This document shows positions 1 through 8,510 of a stretch of DNA of 30,099 nucleotides, in pieces. The stretch's first letter is position 1; each line of letters starts with the position of its first letter. This stretch comes from CAZIAK01 sp964537035. Its GTDB lineage: Bacteria; Planctomycetota; B15-G4. The DNA lies in assembly GCA_964537035.1 (NCBI GenBank), contig CAZIAK010000051.1, positions 1 through 30,099 of the forward strand, in the 5' to 3' direction. Both the position numbers and the translations under genes were made by a program. The notes under the pieces were generated by a model that saw nothing but the letters and a program-made list of their open reading frames with translations, searched no databases and was not told where the DNA came from.

Positions 1-1037
1 CGCTGTTCGTGCTGACCTTGCTCGTGGCAGGCGAGCTGGCGCTTCGGGTCGTCGATGCGGTCCAGGGACGTAGCCCTTTCGGCGCCCAGATCGCTGAGCC
101 AGGCACAGAGGTCCTGCGCTACAAGCCCCACCCGTTCATGGGCTACGCGCTCAACCCGGCCTACGACGGCCAGGACATCAACCCCATGGGGCTGCGCGGC
201 GAGGCCGTGCCGAAGAAGAAGCCCAAGGGTGTCTATCGCATTCTCTGCGTGGGCGGCTCCACCACCTACGGCTCACACACTCCCGCCGAGCAGGCCTACC
301 CGGCCCGGCTGCAGGAGTTTCTCAACGAGGGCCCGCACAAGCAGCCGCCTCTGCGTTACGAGGTGCTGAACTGCGGCGTCCCCGGCTACACCACCGCCGA
401 GAGCCTGGTCAACCTGTCGCTGCGACTGCTCGAGTTCGACGCCGACGCGATGATCATCTACCACGCCATCAACGACGCCCGCCTGATTCAGGTCGGCGGT
501 TTTCAGGCGGACTACTCGCACATGCGCTCGAGCTGGCGCTTCCCCGAGACATCACCGCTCGAGTCGGCCCTGCTCCGTCACTGTCGGCTGTACTACCGGC
601 TCTTCAAGGGCAGCTACCCCAGCCTGCAGCCCGCCCGACTCGAGCGCCTGGTCTACGTCGACTCCACAGAACACCCCCACCCCGCGCCGAACTGGAAGGG
701 CGTGAACACCAGGGGTGTGCGAGCCTACCTGCGCAACCTGCGCAACCTCATCGCCGTGGCCCAAGAGCATGGCATCGCCCCGGTGCTGACCACCTTCGCC
801 GCCAGCGAAGAGCACCTCGTGGGCCCGGGCTACGGCGACGTCCTGGCGGTGATGAACCGCTGGGTCCGCCAGATGGCGACGAACAAGACGCTGCCCCTGA
901 TCGAGCTGGCCGAGTCACTCGACGATCAGCCCGGCCTGTTCGCCGACTACGTGCACATGAACGCGGACGGCTTCATGGCCCAGGCAAAGCTCATCTACCA
1001 GCAGGCCCGCAAGCAGGGGCTGTGGCGCCTGCGCTGA
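1..1037 (+). CDS. SGNH/GDSL-family hydrolase, 5' end cut by window edge
   Basis: The reading frame is open to the left edge, so the true start is probably outside; a GTG at 9 is the first possible start inside. Counting from that GTG, the SGNH blocks are visible: GGSTTYG near residues 82-88 with the candidate nucleophile Ser84, a Gly block in NCGVPGYTTAES near 121-132, the Asn block HAIND with Asn155, and DYVHMN near 313-318 carrying the Asp and His of the triad. Such proteins are serine esterases or lipases, often acting on acyl or acetyl groups of surface glycans; the substrate cannot be read from sequence. The hydrophobic start (LFVLTLLVAGELAL) looks like the end of a membrane anchor or signal peptide, so the enzyme probably faces the periplasm. 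It converges on the methyltransferase gene after 32 bases and has no evident link to the cytochrome genes. Confidence 0.85.
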   Translation, partial: LFVLTLLVAGELALRVVDAVQGRSPFGAQIAEPGTEVLRYKPHPFMGYALNPAYDGQDINPMGLRGEAVPKKKPKGVYRILCVGGSTTYGSHTPAEQAYPARLQEFLNEGPHKQPPLRYEVLNCGVPGYTTAESLVNLSLRLLEFDADAMIIYHAINDARLIQVGGFQADYSHMRSSWRFPETSPLESALLRHCRLYYRLFKGSYPSLQPARLERLVYVDSTEHPHPAPNWKGVNTRGVRAYLRNLRNLIAVAQEHGIAPVLTTFAASEEHLVGPGYGDVLAVMNRWVRQMATNKTLPLIELAESLDDQPGLFADYVHMNADGFMAQAKLIYQQARKQGLWRLR

Positions 1038-1069
1038 GGGGCGCGCTCGACAGCGCCACGAACCGTCGG

Positions 1070-1909
1070 TCAGTCGCGCCTGGCCACGAAGACCAGGTCT
1101 TGTGAAGCTGAGGGCTCGAACGGCCCCCGGGTCATGTCGCCGTAGAACTCGACGGTGAAGCCCGCCGCTTCCAGTCGCTCGTGAAGGTCGGCTTCGAGCC
1201 AGGCACGCAGGGGCACCCGGCGCGTGCTGACGACCCGCACCGGCTCGTCAGCATCCGGGTCGAGCTGCAGGGTGGTCGGGAAGAACAGCACCCGGCCGTC
1301 GCCCTCGTCGCGCATGAGCCGCAAGAAGACGATCTCGCTCCGATCTGAATCAGGCTCACCCTTTGGCGCGGAGCGAAAATTGAGCGGCAGGTAGCGCTGG
1401 CCACCCTCCAGCAGGCGCCAATAGTTGAGCAGCTGCACCAAGGCCAAACCGCCGGGCAGCAACACCTGATGCAGCGCGGTGATCCACTGGTCGAGCTGCT
1501 CATCGTCTGTCAGGTGCGGCAGGACGTTGCCCAGACACAGCGCCATGCCGAACGGAGCCTCGTCCCCCAGCACGTGGTCGGCCCTCAGCGCGTCACCCAG
1601 GACGAAACGCCCGTGACCAGCGAGCTCGTGCTCACGAGCGGCGTCGATCATGGATGCAGAGCTATCGAGCCCCACGGCCCGGGCGCCCTGCTCCGCGAAG
1701 AAGGCCACGTGTTCTCCGGTGCCGCAACCCAGATCGAGGAGGGAGCGATCCGGCGCAGTGTCCAGCAGCTCCAGCAGCAGGGGACCCTCGCGGGCGATGC
1801 GCTGCTGCCAGGCGATCATGCGCCGGTAGTCGACCCTGGCGTACGGATCGCCCGGGCCACCCCGAACCTTGTCGCTGTCTTCGCGCCTCTGGGAATCGTC
1901 GCTGGCCAT
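1070..1909 (-). CDS. class I SAM-dependent methyltransferase
   Basis: A 279-residue protein with the Rossmann-type methyltransferase core. Motif I is LLDLGCGTGEH, which binds S-adenosylmethionine; the acidic residue ending the second strand is in VGLDSS; the motif IV region is MALCLGNVLPHL; the post-motif LLPGGLALVQLLNY is typical of small-molecule methyltransferases of the UbiE/Methyltransf_25 kind. The C-terminal third, with a strand-rich stretch around STRRVPLRAWLEADL, probably forms a substrate lid. I chose the ATG at 1909 over a longer frame reaching 1990 because the extra 27 residues are Arg/Gly-rich and resemble no methyltransferase. The substrate is unknown. The gene is divergent from the spermidine-synthase-like gene across about 200 bases in which I see no clear promoter. 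Confidence 0.85.
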   Translation of the reverse strand: MASDDSQRREDSDKVRGGPGDPYARVDYRRMIAWQQRIAREGPLLLELLDTAPDRSLLDLGCGTGEHVAFFAEQGARAVGLDSSASMIDAAREHELAGHGRFVLGDALRADHVLGDEAPFGMALCLGNVLPHLTDDEQLDQWITALHQVLLPGGLALVQLLNYWRLLEGGQRYLPLNFRSAPKGEPDSDRSEIVFLRLMRDEGDGRVLFFPTTLQLDPDADEPVRVVSTRRVPLRAWLEADLHERLEAAGFTVEFYGDMTRGPFEPSASQDLVFVARRD

Positions 1910-2110
1910 GGCCAGGGATTCTAAGGCGCGGCCTCCCCGACGGAGCGGGCCGAATGTCCTGGCCCGGCCGACGCCACCCTGCACCCACAACAGATCGGCT
2001 CAGCGACCCGGACTTGATGGGAGCCGTTGGAGAAGCCTACCGTCCAGGCTTCGGAACGGCCCTGAAGGCCGGCCGCCCCGCCTTCCCGAAGCAGCGCCGA
2101 CCCGAACCCG

Positions 2111-4561
2111 ATGGCCCGACCGTCCCCCAGCGCCACCGCCGATCGCCCTGTCCACCCCGCTGCCATCGGCTGCGCGGTCACCCTGGGAGGCATGGCCGCC
2201 CTGTCGTGGGAGGTGCTCTGGCAGACCCAGGTCGATCTGGCCCTGGGCATCTCGGCTCTTGGCACCGCCCTGACCCTGGCCGCCACCATGGCGGGCATGA
2301 CCATTGGCGCCCTGTCCATGGGCCGGCGGCTGCAACGGCAACCCTCGAACGATCCACTGTGGCTCTACGGGCGGCTTGAGCTGGTCATCGGCGTGTCCGG
2401 CATGGTCATGTTGCCGGGCTTCGGCCTGCTGCAGGCTCTCGACACCTCGCTGTACCCGGTGTCGCCCCAGCTCGCGCCCATCGCCCATATCCTGGGTGTG
2501 CTGCTGCTGCTCGGGCCGCCCACCCTGGCCATGGGTGCCACGGTGCCCGTGTTCCGGTTGGTGGCCGATCGCCACGGCGCATCCATCTCGCGGCTCTACG
2601 GGCTGAATACGGCGGGCGCGGCCATCGGCGTCCTGCTGCTCACCTTCGTCCTGCTGCCTCCGCTCGGCATCGCCGCCACCACGGGCACCGTCGTCGGGCT
2701 CAACCTGCTCGTCGGTGGGACCGTCTGGGCCCTGTCGCGACGAGCCCGCAGTGCGTCTGCCGCGCCAGCCTCGACCACACCCGCAGCGCCGACGCCAGGC
2801 CCTGGCCAACAACGATCCACGACGACCGCCCCGTCACCGGCCAGCGCCCAAGGCGCCGCGGCCAGCACGAGCGCAGAGACGGGCGCGGACGCACACGCTG
2901 GCAGAGTCGCCGCAGCTTCCCAGGGCGCTGACGCCGCACCCTCGCTCGCCGTCGCTGGCCTGATGGTCTGCGTCACCGGGCTGGTCACCTTCGGCCTGGA
3001 GATCGCCTGGTTTCGGGCCATGCGCGCCGCCTTCTGGAGCACCTCGGGCAGCTTCGCGGTGATCCTGGCCTCCGTGCTGATCCCCCTCGCCTTGGGCGCG
3101 CGCCTCGTGCCCACCATGCGCCGCCGAGGCCTCTCACCCGGCTTCATCATCGGCCTGGCGGGCGCTGCGATCCTGTTGGCCACACCCCTGGTCGAGCGGC
3201 TCGATCTGCTGGCAGCATTTCACGGCGAGTACTACGAGATCCTTGGGCGCTGGCTCGGCGTGTCCCTGCTCATCATTGGCCCCGCCATCACCTTGCTGGG
3301 CATGGCCCTGCCCTGGTGCATGGAACAGTTCACCAGGCCCGGCGAGGTCGGCCGGCTCTACGGCCTCAACACCGTGGGGGCAGTCATCGGCTCGCTGGTC
3401 ACCGCCTGGTGGTTGCTCCCCTTGCTGGGCTTCGCACGGGCCAGCTGGCTTCTGGGAGGGCTGACCATCCTCGTAGGTCTGGCCACCAGCGCGGGACGCC
3501 GCCGTCAGATCGTGTTCATGGTGGGCCTGCCGAGCCTGCTCATCGCCGTGTTGCAGACGTCGAGCCCGGGCCGTGATCGCATCCACGGACACAAGGGCTT
3601 CCGGCGCTTTGAGGTCCTGGCCATGCGAGAAGGGCCCGACTCCACGGTCACCGTGTTGAGACTGCCCAACGGCAAGAACCTGCTCATGGTCGACGGCTTC
3701 GGCGCCACCGGCGAGCAAGGCCAGGCCCACTACATGCAGTGGATGGGCCGGCTGCCAGCGTTGCTCCACGACGACCCCTCTGAAGGCCTGGTGATCTGCT
3801 TCGGCACGGGACAGACCGCCAACGCCGTGCGCAGCGAAGGCATCGAGTCCCTCGACGTGGTCGAACTCAGCCCTGCGGTGCTCGAGCTGGCGCCGTTGTT
3901 TCGCAGCAACGAGGGCGTGCTCAACGACGAGCGGGTGCACCCCACGGTGATGGACGGCCGGGCCTGGCTGCGGCGGGTCGAGCGGACCTACGACGTGATC
4001 ACCCTCGAGCCCATGCCGCCCACCTTCGCCGGCGTGAACGCGCTCTACTCCCGGGAGTTCTACGAGCTCGCGTCAGATCGCCTGGCCGACGGCGGCATCA
4101 TCGCCCAGTGGCTGCCCGTGCATCTTGTCGACAGCTTCCTCTCGCCCTCCATCGCCGCCACGTTCATGGACGTGTTCCCCAACGCGGGCCTGTGGATCGA
4201 CCCGCCCAGCGGCACGGGCATCCTGCTGGCCCGGGCCGGTGACGATGATCGCCCGCTCGGCAGCGAATGGCCCGGGCTGAAGCGCCCCTCGGCACCGCGC
4301 ACATTGACCGACTCGCAGATCAAGGAGGCCCTGTTGCTCGGGCCCGAGCTGCTGGCCCGCTACGCAGCGCAGGGTCGGGTCATCACCGACGACAACCAGC
4401 TGCTCACCCTGGGCCAGCTCCATGCCGGGTCACCGCGCAAGCTGACCCAGATCATGGAAGCGGACAACCTGAACGCCATCGTCGAGATCGTGGGGCACGA
4501 GGTGCCTGACATCACGGAGGTGTTGCGCAAGCGGGCGGGCGAGTCGGGCGGGACGCCCTGA
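2111..4561 (+). CDS. fused membrane transporter-like / spermidine synthase-like protein
   Basis: An 816-residue two-part protein. The N-terminal part, to about residue 480, has many hydrophobic helices and is interrupted at about 210-275 by an Ala/Ser/Thr/Pro-rich linker between two membrane halves. The C-terminal part is a spermidine-synthase-type Rossmann domain: DSTVTVLRLPNGKNLLMVDG, then VICFGTGQTANAV (nucleotide-binding loop), VVELSPAV, and DVITLEPMPPTFAG followed by LYSREFY and GGIIAQWLP. In true spermidine synthases the fourth motif carries a catalytic Asp; here it reads EP, as in other fused members of this family, so aminopropyl transfer is doubtful and the substrate is unknown. The ATG at 2111 lacks a clear ribosome site but the first helix begins before the next Met, which supports it. 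It ends 12 bases from the convergent thioredoxin-fold gene. Confidence 0.88.
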   Translation: MARPSPSATADRPVHPAAIGCAVTLGGMAALSWEVLWQTQVDLALGISALGTALTLAATMAGMTIGALSMGRRLQRQPSNDPLWLYGRLELVIGVSGMVMLPGFGLLQALDTSLYPVSPQLAPIAHILGVLLLLGPPTLAMGATVPVFRLVADRHGASISRLYGLNTAGAAIGVLLLTFVLLPPLGIAATTGTVVGLNLLVGGTVWALSRRARSASAAPASTTPAAPTPGPGQQRSTTTAPSPASAQGAAASTSAETGADAHAGRVAAASQGADAAPSLAVAGLMVCVTGLVTFGLEIAWFRAMRAAFWSTSGSFAVILASVLIPLALGARLVPTMRRRGLSPGFIIGLAGAAILLATPLVERLDLLAAFHGEYYEILGRWLGVSLLIIGPAITLLGMALPWCMEQFTRPGEVGRLYGLNTVGAVIGSLVTAWWLLPLLGFARASWLLGGLTILVGLATSAGRRRQIVFMVGLPSLLIAVLQTSSPGRDRIHGHKGFRRFEVLAMREGPDSTVTVLRLPNGKNLLMVDGFGATGEQGQAHYMQWMGRLPALLHDDPSEGLVICFGTGQTANAVRSEGIESLDVVELSPAVLELAPLFRSNEGVLNDERVHPTVMDGRAWLRRVERTYDVITLEPMPPTFAGVNALYSREFYELASDRLADGGIIAQWLPVHLVDSFLSPSIAATFMDVFPNAGLWIDPPSGTGILLARAGDDDRPLGSEWPGLKRPSAPRTLTDSQIKEALLLGPELLARYAAQGRVITDDNQLLTLGQLHAGSPRKLTQIMEADNLNAIVEIVGHEVPDITEVLRKRAGESGGTP

Positions 4562-4573
4562 CGACCCTCCACG

Positions 4574-5566
4574 TCAGTGCTGCTCCCGGATGAGCCGTTC
4601 GAGCAGGTCGCGATAGAGCAGAGCTGCCTCCTGCCAGCGCTCCTGCGACTCCAGCAACATCCCTCTCAGCAGGCGCGTCTCGACCCGATCTCCCGGGAGT
4701 CGGTCGAGCTCAGCTTGAGCCAGAGCGAACTCCCCTTCCATGATGTGCAGCCGGATGCGCAGCACCCGGACCTCGCCCTCCGGCTCCAAGGCAGCCAGGC
4801 GATCCAGCGAGGCATGGGCCTCTTCGGCGTGCCCCTGCAGGAGCAAGACCCGGGCCAGCAACGCCAGGCCGCGGGCCGATGCGTCCAGTCGCGCCCCAAG
4901 GCTGTGAAGCGTCTCGCTGGCGCTGTCCAACTGACCCGAGACCAGCAGCTTGTTCACCATGGTCAAGGTGCGCCCCAGCCCTGGGTCGCTGCCCTGGGGA
5001 GGCGGCTCTGGCAGGCCCTTCTGGATGTGCTCGAAGTGCTCTGCATCGATGCTCCCCAGGGCGAACCGGGCGGCACCCACGACGCGATAGGCAGCGTGCG
5101 GTCCATAACCCCTGACCACATCTGTGAGCTGCCGATCTGGCCCGATGCAGAAGACGGTGGGGTAGGCCACCACCCCGTAACCGGGCACCCCCGCGCCGGC
5201 CCGATCGGGGATGATCCGGTAGCGAAGGTCGCCCCTGTCGAGCTGCTGTTCCAGCGTGGCCAGGTCTTCCTCGCCTCGTGCGATGACGAGCAGCACGGTG
5301 TGCTCAAGCACCTCGGGCAACAGCCGGATCTCGTCGGCCAGCTCTTTGACCAGGTGGCGAGAATAGCTCATGCCTTCGGAGTGGAAGATCAGCAGCGCCA
5401 CGTCTCCCCTGCAGTCCTCCAGGGAGACGGTCTTGCCCTTGTGATCCACCAGAGCGAAGGGCTTGGCCTGCTGTCCTGACGGAGGCAGTGAATCTTGAGC
5501 GCTCGCGCTCAACGAGCCTGGGAGCAGCAGCGCCGCGGCGAGAGCCAGGCGAGAGAGGGCTGACAT
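4574..5566 (-). CDS. exported thioredoxin-fold protein without active-site cysteines, TPR-like C terminus
   Basis: A 330-residue protein beginning with a signal peptide (MSALSRLALAAALLLPGSLSASAQ). The next part follows the redoxin/TlpA pattern: PFALVDHKGKTVSLEDCRGD, the first core strand VALLIFHSEG, and a cis-Pro-like site in VVAYPTVFCIGPDRQL. Where the family has WCPPC, this protein reads EGMSYSR, so there is no CxxC pair. The last 130 residues are alpha-helical and Ala/Leu-rich with about 34-residue periodicity, like tetratricopeptide repeats. The ATG at 5566 is fixed by a good ribosome site; a longer frame to 5827 would run into the cytochrome gene and adds 87 unlikely residues. It lies 46 bases after the 15-haem gene, so the two are probably cotranscribed. 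A scaffold or chaperone role for that cytochrome is an inference. Confidence 0.8.
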   Translation of the reverse strand: MSALSRLALAAALLLPGSLSASAQDSLPPSGQQAKPFALVDHKGKTVSLEDCRGDVALLIFHSEGMSYSRHLVKELADEIRLLPEVLEHTVLLVIARGEEDLATLEQQLDRGDLRYRIIPDRAGAGVPGYGVVAYPTVFCIGPDRQLTDVVRGYGPHAAYRVVGAARFALGSIDAEHFEHIQKGLPEPPPQGSDPGLGRTLTMVNKLLVSGQLDSASETLHSLGARLDASARGLALLARVLLLQGHAEEAHASLDRLAALEPEGEVRVLRIRLHIMEGEFALAQAELDRLPGDRVETRLLRGMLLESQERWQEAALLYRDLLERLIREQH

Positions 5567-5570
5567 GGCG

Positions 5571-5576
5571 ACCTCC
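5571..5576 (-). promoter_or_regulatory. ribosome binding site fixing the start at 5566
   Basis: On the minus strand GGAGGT lies four bases before the ATG, in TTGGAGGTCGCC. It decides against the longer upstream frame of the thioredoxin-fold gene. Confidence 0.75.
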
Positions 5577-5612
5577 AAGAAGAGGAACACCGAGCACTGT
5601 TCATAGACAGGC

Positions 5613-7019
5613 TCAGCGGTTGTAGAAGCGTTGTTCGTGACAGCCTGAGAAGCAGGACCCGCCCGAAGGGGTCTGCTCAAAGACCAACGGGAACGTCCAC
5701 TTTCCGAAGCGCACCCCGTCGACCATGTGCCGCGGCATGTTGCTGGAGTGGGTGTCGTGGCAGGCTCGGCAGGTACGGCCCTTCGGGTCCTTGTTGACGT
5801 GCAAGAAGTGGAGGTTGCGAGAGCCATCTCGAAACTCCGTCAGGGTCTCTGTCTCTTCGGACTCAAAGGCCCCGACTTCATGGCACTGAGTGCAGAGCGA
5901 ATAGGTATCCGATGCGTAGGGCGCGTAGAAACTCTGGGGGTACGAGTGCCGGAGCAAGGCGAACTCAGCGGTACCGTGAGGCTCGTGACAGGCCGTGCAG
6001 TTGCCATCCCGAATGGGACCGTGAAGGAAATCGGAGTCATCCAACTTCTGCCCGATGGCCATGATCTCTGAGCCGTCGGGGCGCAACGTCGACTGCTGGT
6101 GACACTCCAGGCACTTGCCCATGGGCGATTCGCCAAGGAGCTTGGGGAACGGTGCATGGTGGGCGAGATGACAATTGAGGCACTCGGCACCGGTCGTGAC
6201 GGCGCTGTGTGACACCACCGCGTCATCGAGTCGTTGGCCCATGTCCAGATGACACTCCAGGCAGAGTGCCTTGCCCCCTTCCCGCAGCTGGAACTGATGA
6301 TCAGACGCGTGGGGATCGTGGCACAGCGAGCAGTCCTCTCCCACCGGTTCATGGATCAGGTCGGCGGCGTTGAGCCCTGCACGAAAATCCACATGACACT
6401 CGAGGCACAGCTGCTGCTTGGAGCTGATCAGCAAGCCCGGTTGATTGGCCGCGTGGGGTTCATGGCAAAGCGTGCACACCCCCGCCGCCACCGGGCCGTG
6501 AATGAAGTCCTTGCCAGTGCCCAGCTGATCCTCGTGGCAGCGGCCACAGAGGGACGTCTGGTTCGGCTCCAGGAGCAGGAATGGGTTCTCGGAGTGGTGG
6601 GGAGCATGGCAAGACATGCAATCGCCTTCTTTCACCGGCTCATGAGTGACGGCACCGATGTAGGCCTTGTGACACGCGGCGCATGAACTGGCGATGTTCT
6701 GGATCGGTCGGAAGTCGTGGTTCAGCAGGCCCAGTTGTTCGTGGCAGGCCGTGCAGAGCCCGGCCTTCACCGGCCCATGCACCCGGCCAACCGCAGCCAG
6801 ATCGCCGTGGCAATCCAGGCACTTCTTGGTGCCATCGAGATGCACTGGAGCGACAGGCGCCGCCGTCTCGTCGTCATCGTCGTCGTCCTGTCGGGCAGAG
6901 GCGGCGACTGCCGTCGAGTTCTCCTCGGCCGCAGCATTCTGAGCCAGCGCAGGTGGCCAGCCCAACAGGGTCATCGTGGCGAGCGAAGCGACGAGCAGGG
7001 CCCTGGTGCGAATGTTCAT
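5613..7019 (-). CDS. 15-haem periplasmic cytochrome c, doubled-CXXCH type
   Basis: A 468-residue exported protein with a signal peptide ending near ALAQ (residues 24-27), then an acidic DDDDDDE stretch. I count 14 CXXCH motifs and one final CX3CH motif (CFSGCH) near the C terminus. Many motifs come in pairs with a CHxPH pattern (CHAPHH, CHEPHA, CHDPHA, CHEPHG), the hallmark of the doubled-CXXCH cytochrome family, and extra His residues (FIHGPV, LIHEPV, FLHGPI) can supply distal ligands for bis-His haems. Such proteins act as molecular wires. No lipobox is seen, so it is probably soluble in the periplasm. A sigma-54-type promoter lies about 55 bases upstream, and the thioredoxin-fold gene follows. 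The ATG at 7019 has no strong ribosome site, but the signal peptide starts right there. Confidence 0.93.
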   Translation of the reverse strand: MNIRTRALLVASLATMTLLGWPPALAQNAAAEENSTAVAASARQDDDDDDETAAPVAPVHLDGTKKCLDCHGDLAAVGRVHGPVKAGLCTACHEQLGLLNHDFRPIQNIASSCAACHKAYIGAVTHEPVKEGDCMSCHAPHHSENPFLLLEPNQTSLCGRCHEDQLGTGKDFIHGPVAAGVCTLCHEPHAANQPGLLISSKQQLCLECHVDFRAGLNAADLIHEPVGEDCSLCHDPHASDHQFQLREGGKALCLECHLDMGQRLDDAVVSHSAVTTGAECLNCHLAHHAPFPKLLGESPMGKCLECHQQSTLRPDGSEIMAIGQKLDDSDFLHGPIRDGNCTACHEPHGTAEFALLRHSYPQSFYAPYASDTYSLCTQCHEVGAFESEETETLTEFRDGSRNLHFLHVNKDPKGRTCRACHDTHSSNMPRHMVDGVRFGKWTFPLVFEQTPSGGSCFSGCHEQRFYNR

Positions 7020-7073
7020 AGGGATTGAGGTCTGGCGGGGAGTTCAGAAACCAATGTGGGTCACGGTACTTAC

Positions 7074-7089
7074 AGCACACTTCGTGCCA
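7074..7089 (-). promoter_or_regulatory. sigma-54 (-24/-12) promoter of the 15-haem cytochrome operon
   Basis: The minus strand reads TGGCACGAAGTGTGCT. This has the full TGGCACG -24 block, exactly ten bases between the GG and GC pairs, and a -12 block GTGC that differs from TTGC at one base. Transcription would start near 7063, about 44 bases before the ATG at 7019. The site sits in the 108-base gap behind the gene for the sigma-54 activator. Confidence 0.7.
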
Positions 7090-7127
7090 ATCCGCAGACC
7101 CGACGCTCCCGTCGAGCAGAATGACAA

Positions 7128-8510
7128 CTAGCTGTCGTAATGGGACTGCAGCTTGCTCTGGAAGGTGGTGCGGGGGAGGCCCAAGAGCTTGGCAGCCGCC
7201 CCCTGATTGCCCCCCGACTGCATCAGGGCCCAGGTCAGCAGCTCGTGCTCGAAGCCGCGCACCAGTTCGGCGTAGCTCAGATTGTCGCAACCCTCAAGGT
7301 GCAGCGAGAAGAGCCTGCCAGGGTCACTCTCGGAGGTCAGGAACTGGGGCAGGTGCCGAGGCTCGACCGTGTCGCCTGCGCAGATCACGAGCACGGACTC
7401 CACCGCCCTGCGCAGCTCGCGCACGTTTCCCGGCCACGGATAGCGGGTCAGAATCTCCGCGGCCTCCGGGGTCAGCTGCGGGACATGTGGCCGCTTCTCC
7501 TTCGTCGCCGCGTTCCTCAGGAAGTGCTGCGAGATGACCAGGATGTCCTCGGTGCGCTCCCGCAGAGGAGGCAATCGGATCTCCAAGCCTCGCAAGCGGT
7601 AGAAGAGGTCCGCCCGGAACATCCCCTCGCTGACCGCGGCGGCGAGATCGATCTTGGTCGTCGCCACGATGCGCACGTCCACAGCGCACTCCCGCTCACC
7701 TCCCACGGGGGTGAAGGTGCCCTCTTGCAGAATGCGCAAGAGCTTGACCTGCAGGTCCAGGCTCAGGTCGTCGATGTCGTCCAGCAGGACCGTGCCGCCA
7801 TCTGCCCGGGCGAAGCTGCCCCTTCGCGACTGCACAGCTCCGGTGAACGCCCCCTTCGCGTGACCGAAGAACTCGGTCTCCGCCAGGTCCTTGGGGATCG
7901 TGCCGCAGCCGATGGCGACAAACGGAGCCTCGGCGCGATCGCTCTCGTTGTGCAAGGCCCTGGACACAAGCTCCTTGCCTGTCCCGGTCTCTCCTGTGAT
8001 CAGGATCGGGGCGTCGCTCTTGGCGAAGCGGCTGATCCAGGCCCAGACCTCCTTCTGCTTCTCGGAGCAGCCGACCAGCCCGTGCATCTCGACCGCGTCG
8101 TCGAGCAGCCCGCGCAGGTTGTCCAGTTCGCCCTTGGTCTCGCGCAGTCGGTGCCAGCGCCGCAGACGGATGTCGAGCTCTTCGAAGTGGAAGGGCTTCA
8201 GCAGATAGTCAGAGGCGCCCGCCTGCAGCGCCTTCACCGCGGTCTCGACCGTGCCGAAGGCGGTCATGAGGATCACGTCGATGTCGGGGTAGAGTTCTTT
8301 GATTTTCGTCAGGAACTCCATGCCATCCATATGCGGCATGCGCAGGTCGGTCAACACGACGTCCCACTGACCAGCCTGCAGTCGCTGCAGGGCAGTGTAG
8401 GCGCTCTCGGTCGATTCGGATCGATAGCCCGCAGCTTGCAACTGGCGAACCGTACTGACCCGACTGAGCCTGTCATCGTCTACGACGAGGACACTCAATC
8501 TCTCGGACAT
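7128..8510 (-). CDS. NtrC-family sigma-54-dependent response regulator
   Basis: A 460-residue regulator with the complete domain order. Residues 1-120 are a receiver with the acidic cluster VVDDD and phosphorylation site Asp55 in VLTDLRMP. Residues about 145-380 are the AAA+ module: Walker A GETGTGKE (173-180), the sigma-54 contact loop GAFTGA (220-225), and Walker B TVLLDDID (240-247). The last 30 residues are a Fis-type helix-turn-helix (GNQGAAAKLLGLPRTTFQSK). All key residues are present, so it should open sigma-54 promoters when phosphorylated. Its ATG at 8510 overlaps the kinase stop (TGATG), with GGAG upstream, showing translational coupling; a TTG at 8513 is the alternative start. Four sigma-54-type sites in this window are its obvious candidate targets. 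Confidence 0.94.
   Translation of the reverse strand: MSERLSVLVVDDDRLSRVSTVRQLQAAGYRSESTESAYTALQRLQAGQWDVVLTDLRMPHMDGMEFLTKIKELYPDIDVILMTAFGTVETAVKALQAGASDYLLKPFHFEELDIRLRRWHRLRETKGELDNLRGLLDDAVEMHGLVGCSEKQKEVWAWISRFAKSDAPILITGETGTGKELVSRALHNESDRAEAPFVAIGCGTIPKDLAETEFFGHAKGAFTGAVQSRRGSFARADGGTVLLDDIDDLSLDLQVKLLRILQEGTFTPVGGERECAVDVRIVATTKIDLAAAVSEGMFRADLFYRLRGLEIRLPPLRERTEDILVISQHFLRNAATKEKRPHVPQLTPEAAEILTRYPWPGNVRELRRAVESVLVICAGDTVEPRHLPQFLTSESDPGRLFSLHLEGCDNLSYAELVRGFEHELLTWALMQSGGNQGAAAKLLGLPRTTFQSKLQSHYDS

Noticed and set aside
1038..1069. Short GGCGC/GCGCC hairpin between the SGNH and methyltransferase genes
   Set aside because: A five-pair stem with no T-run is expected by chance at this GC content.
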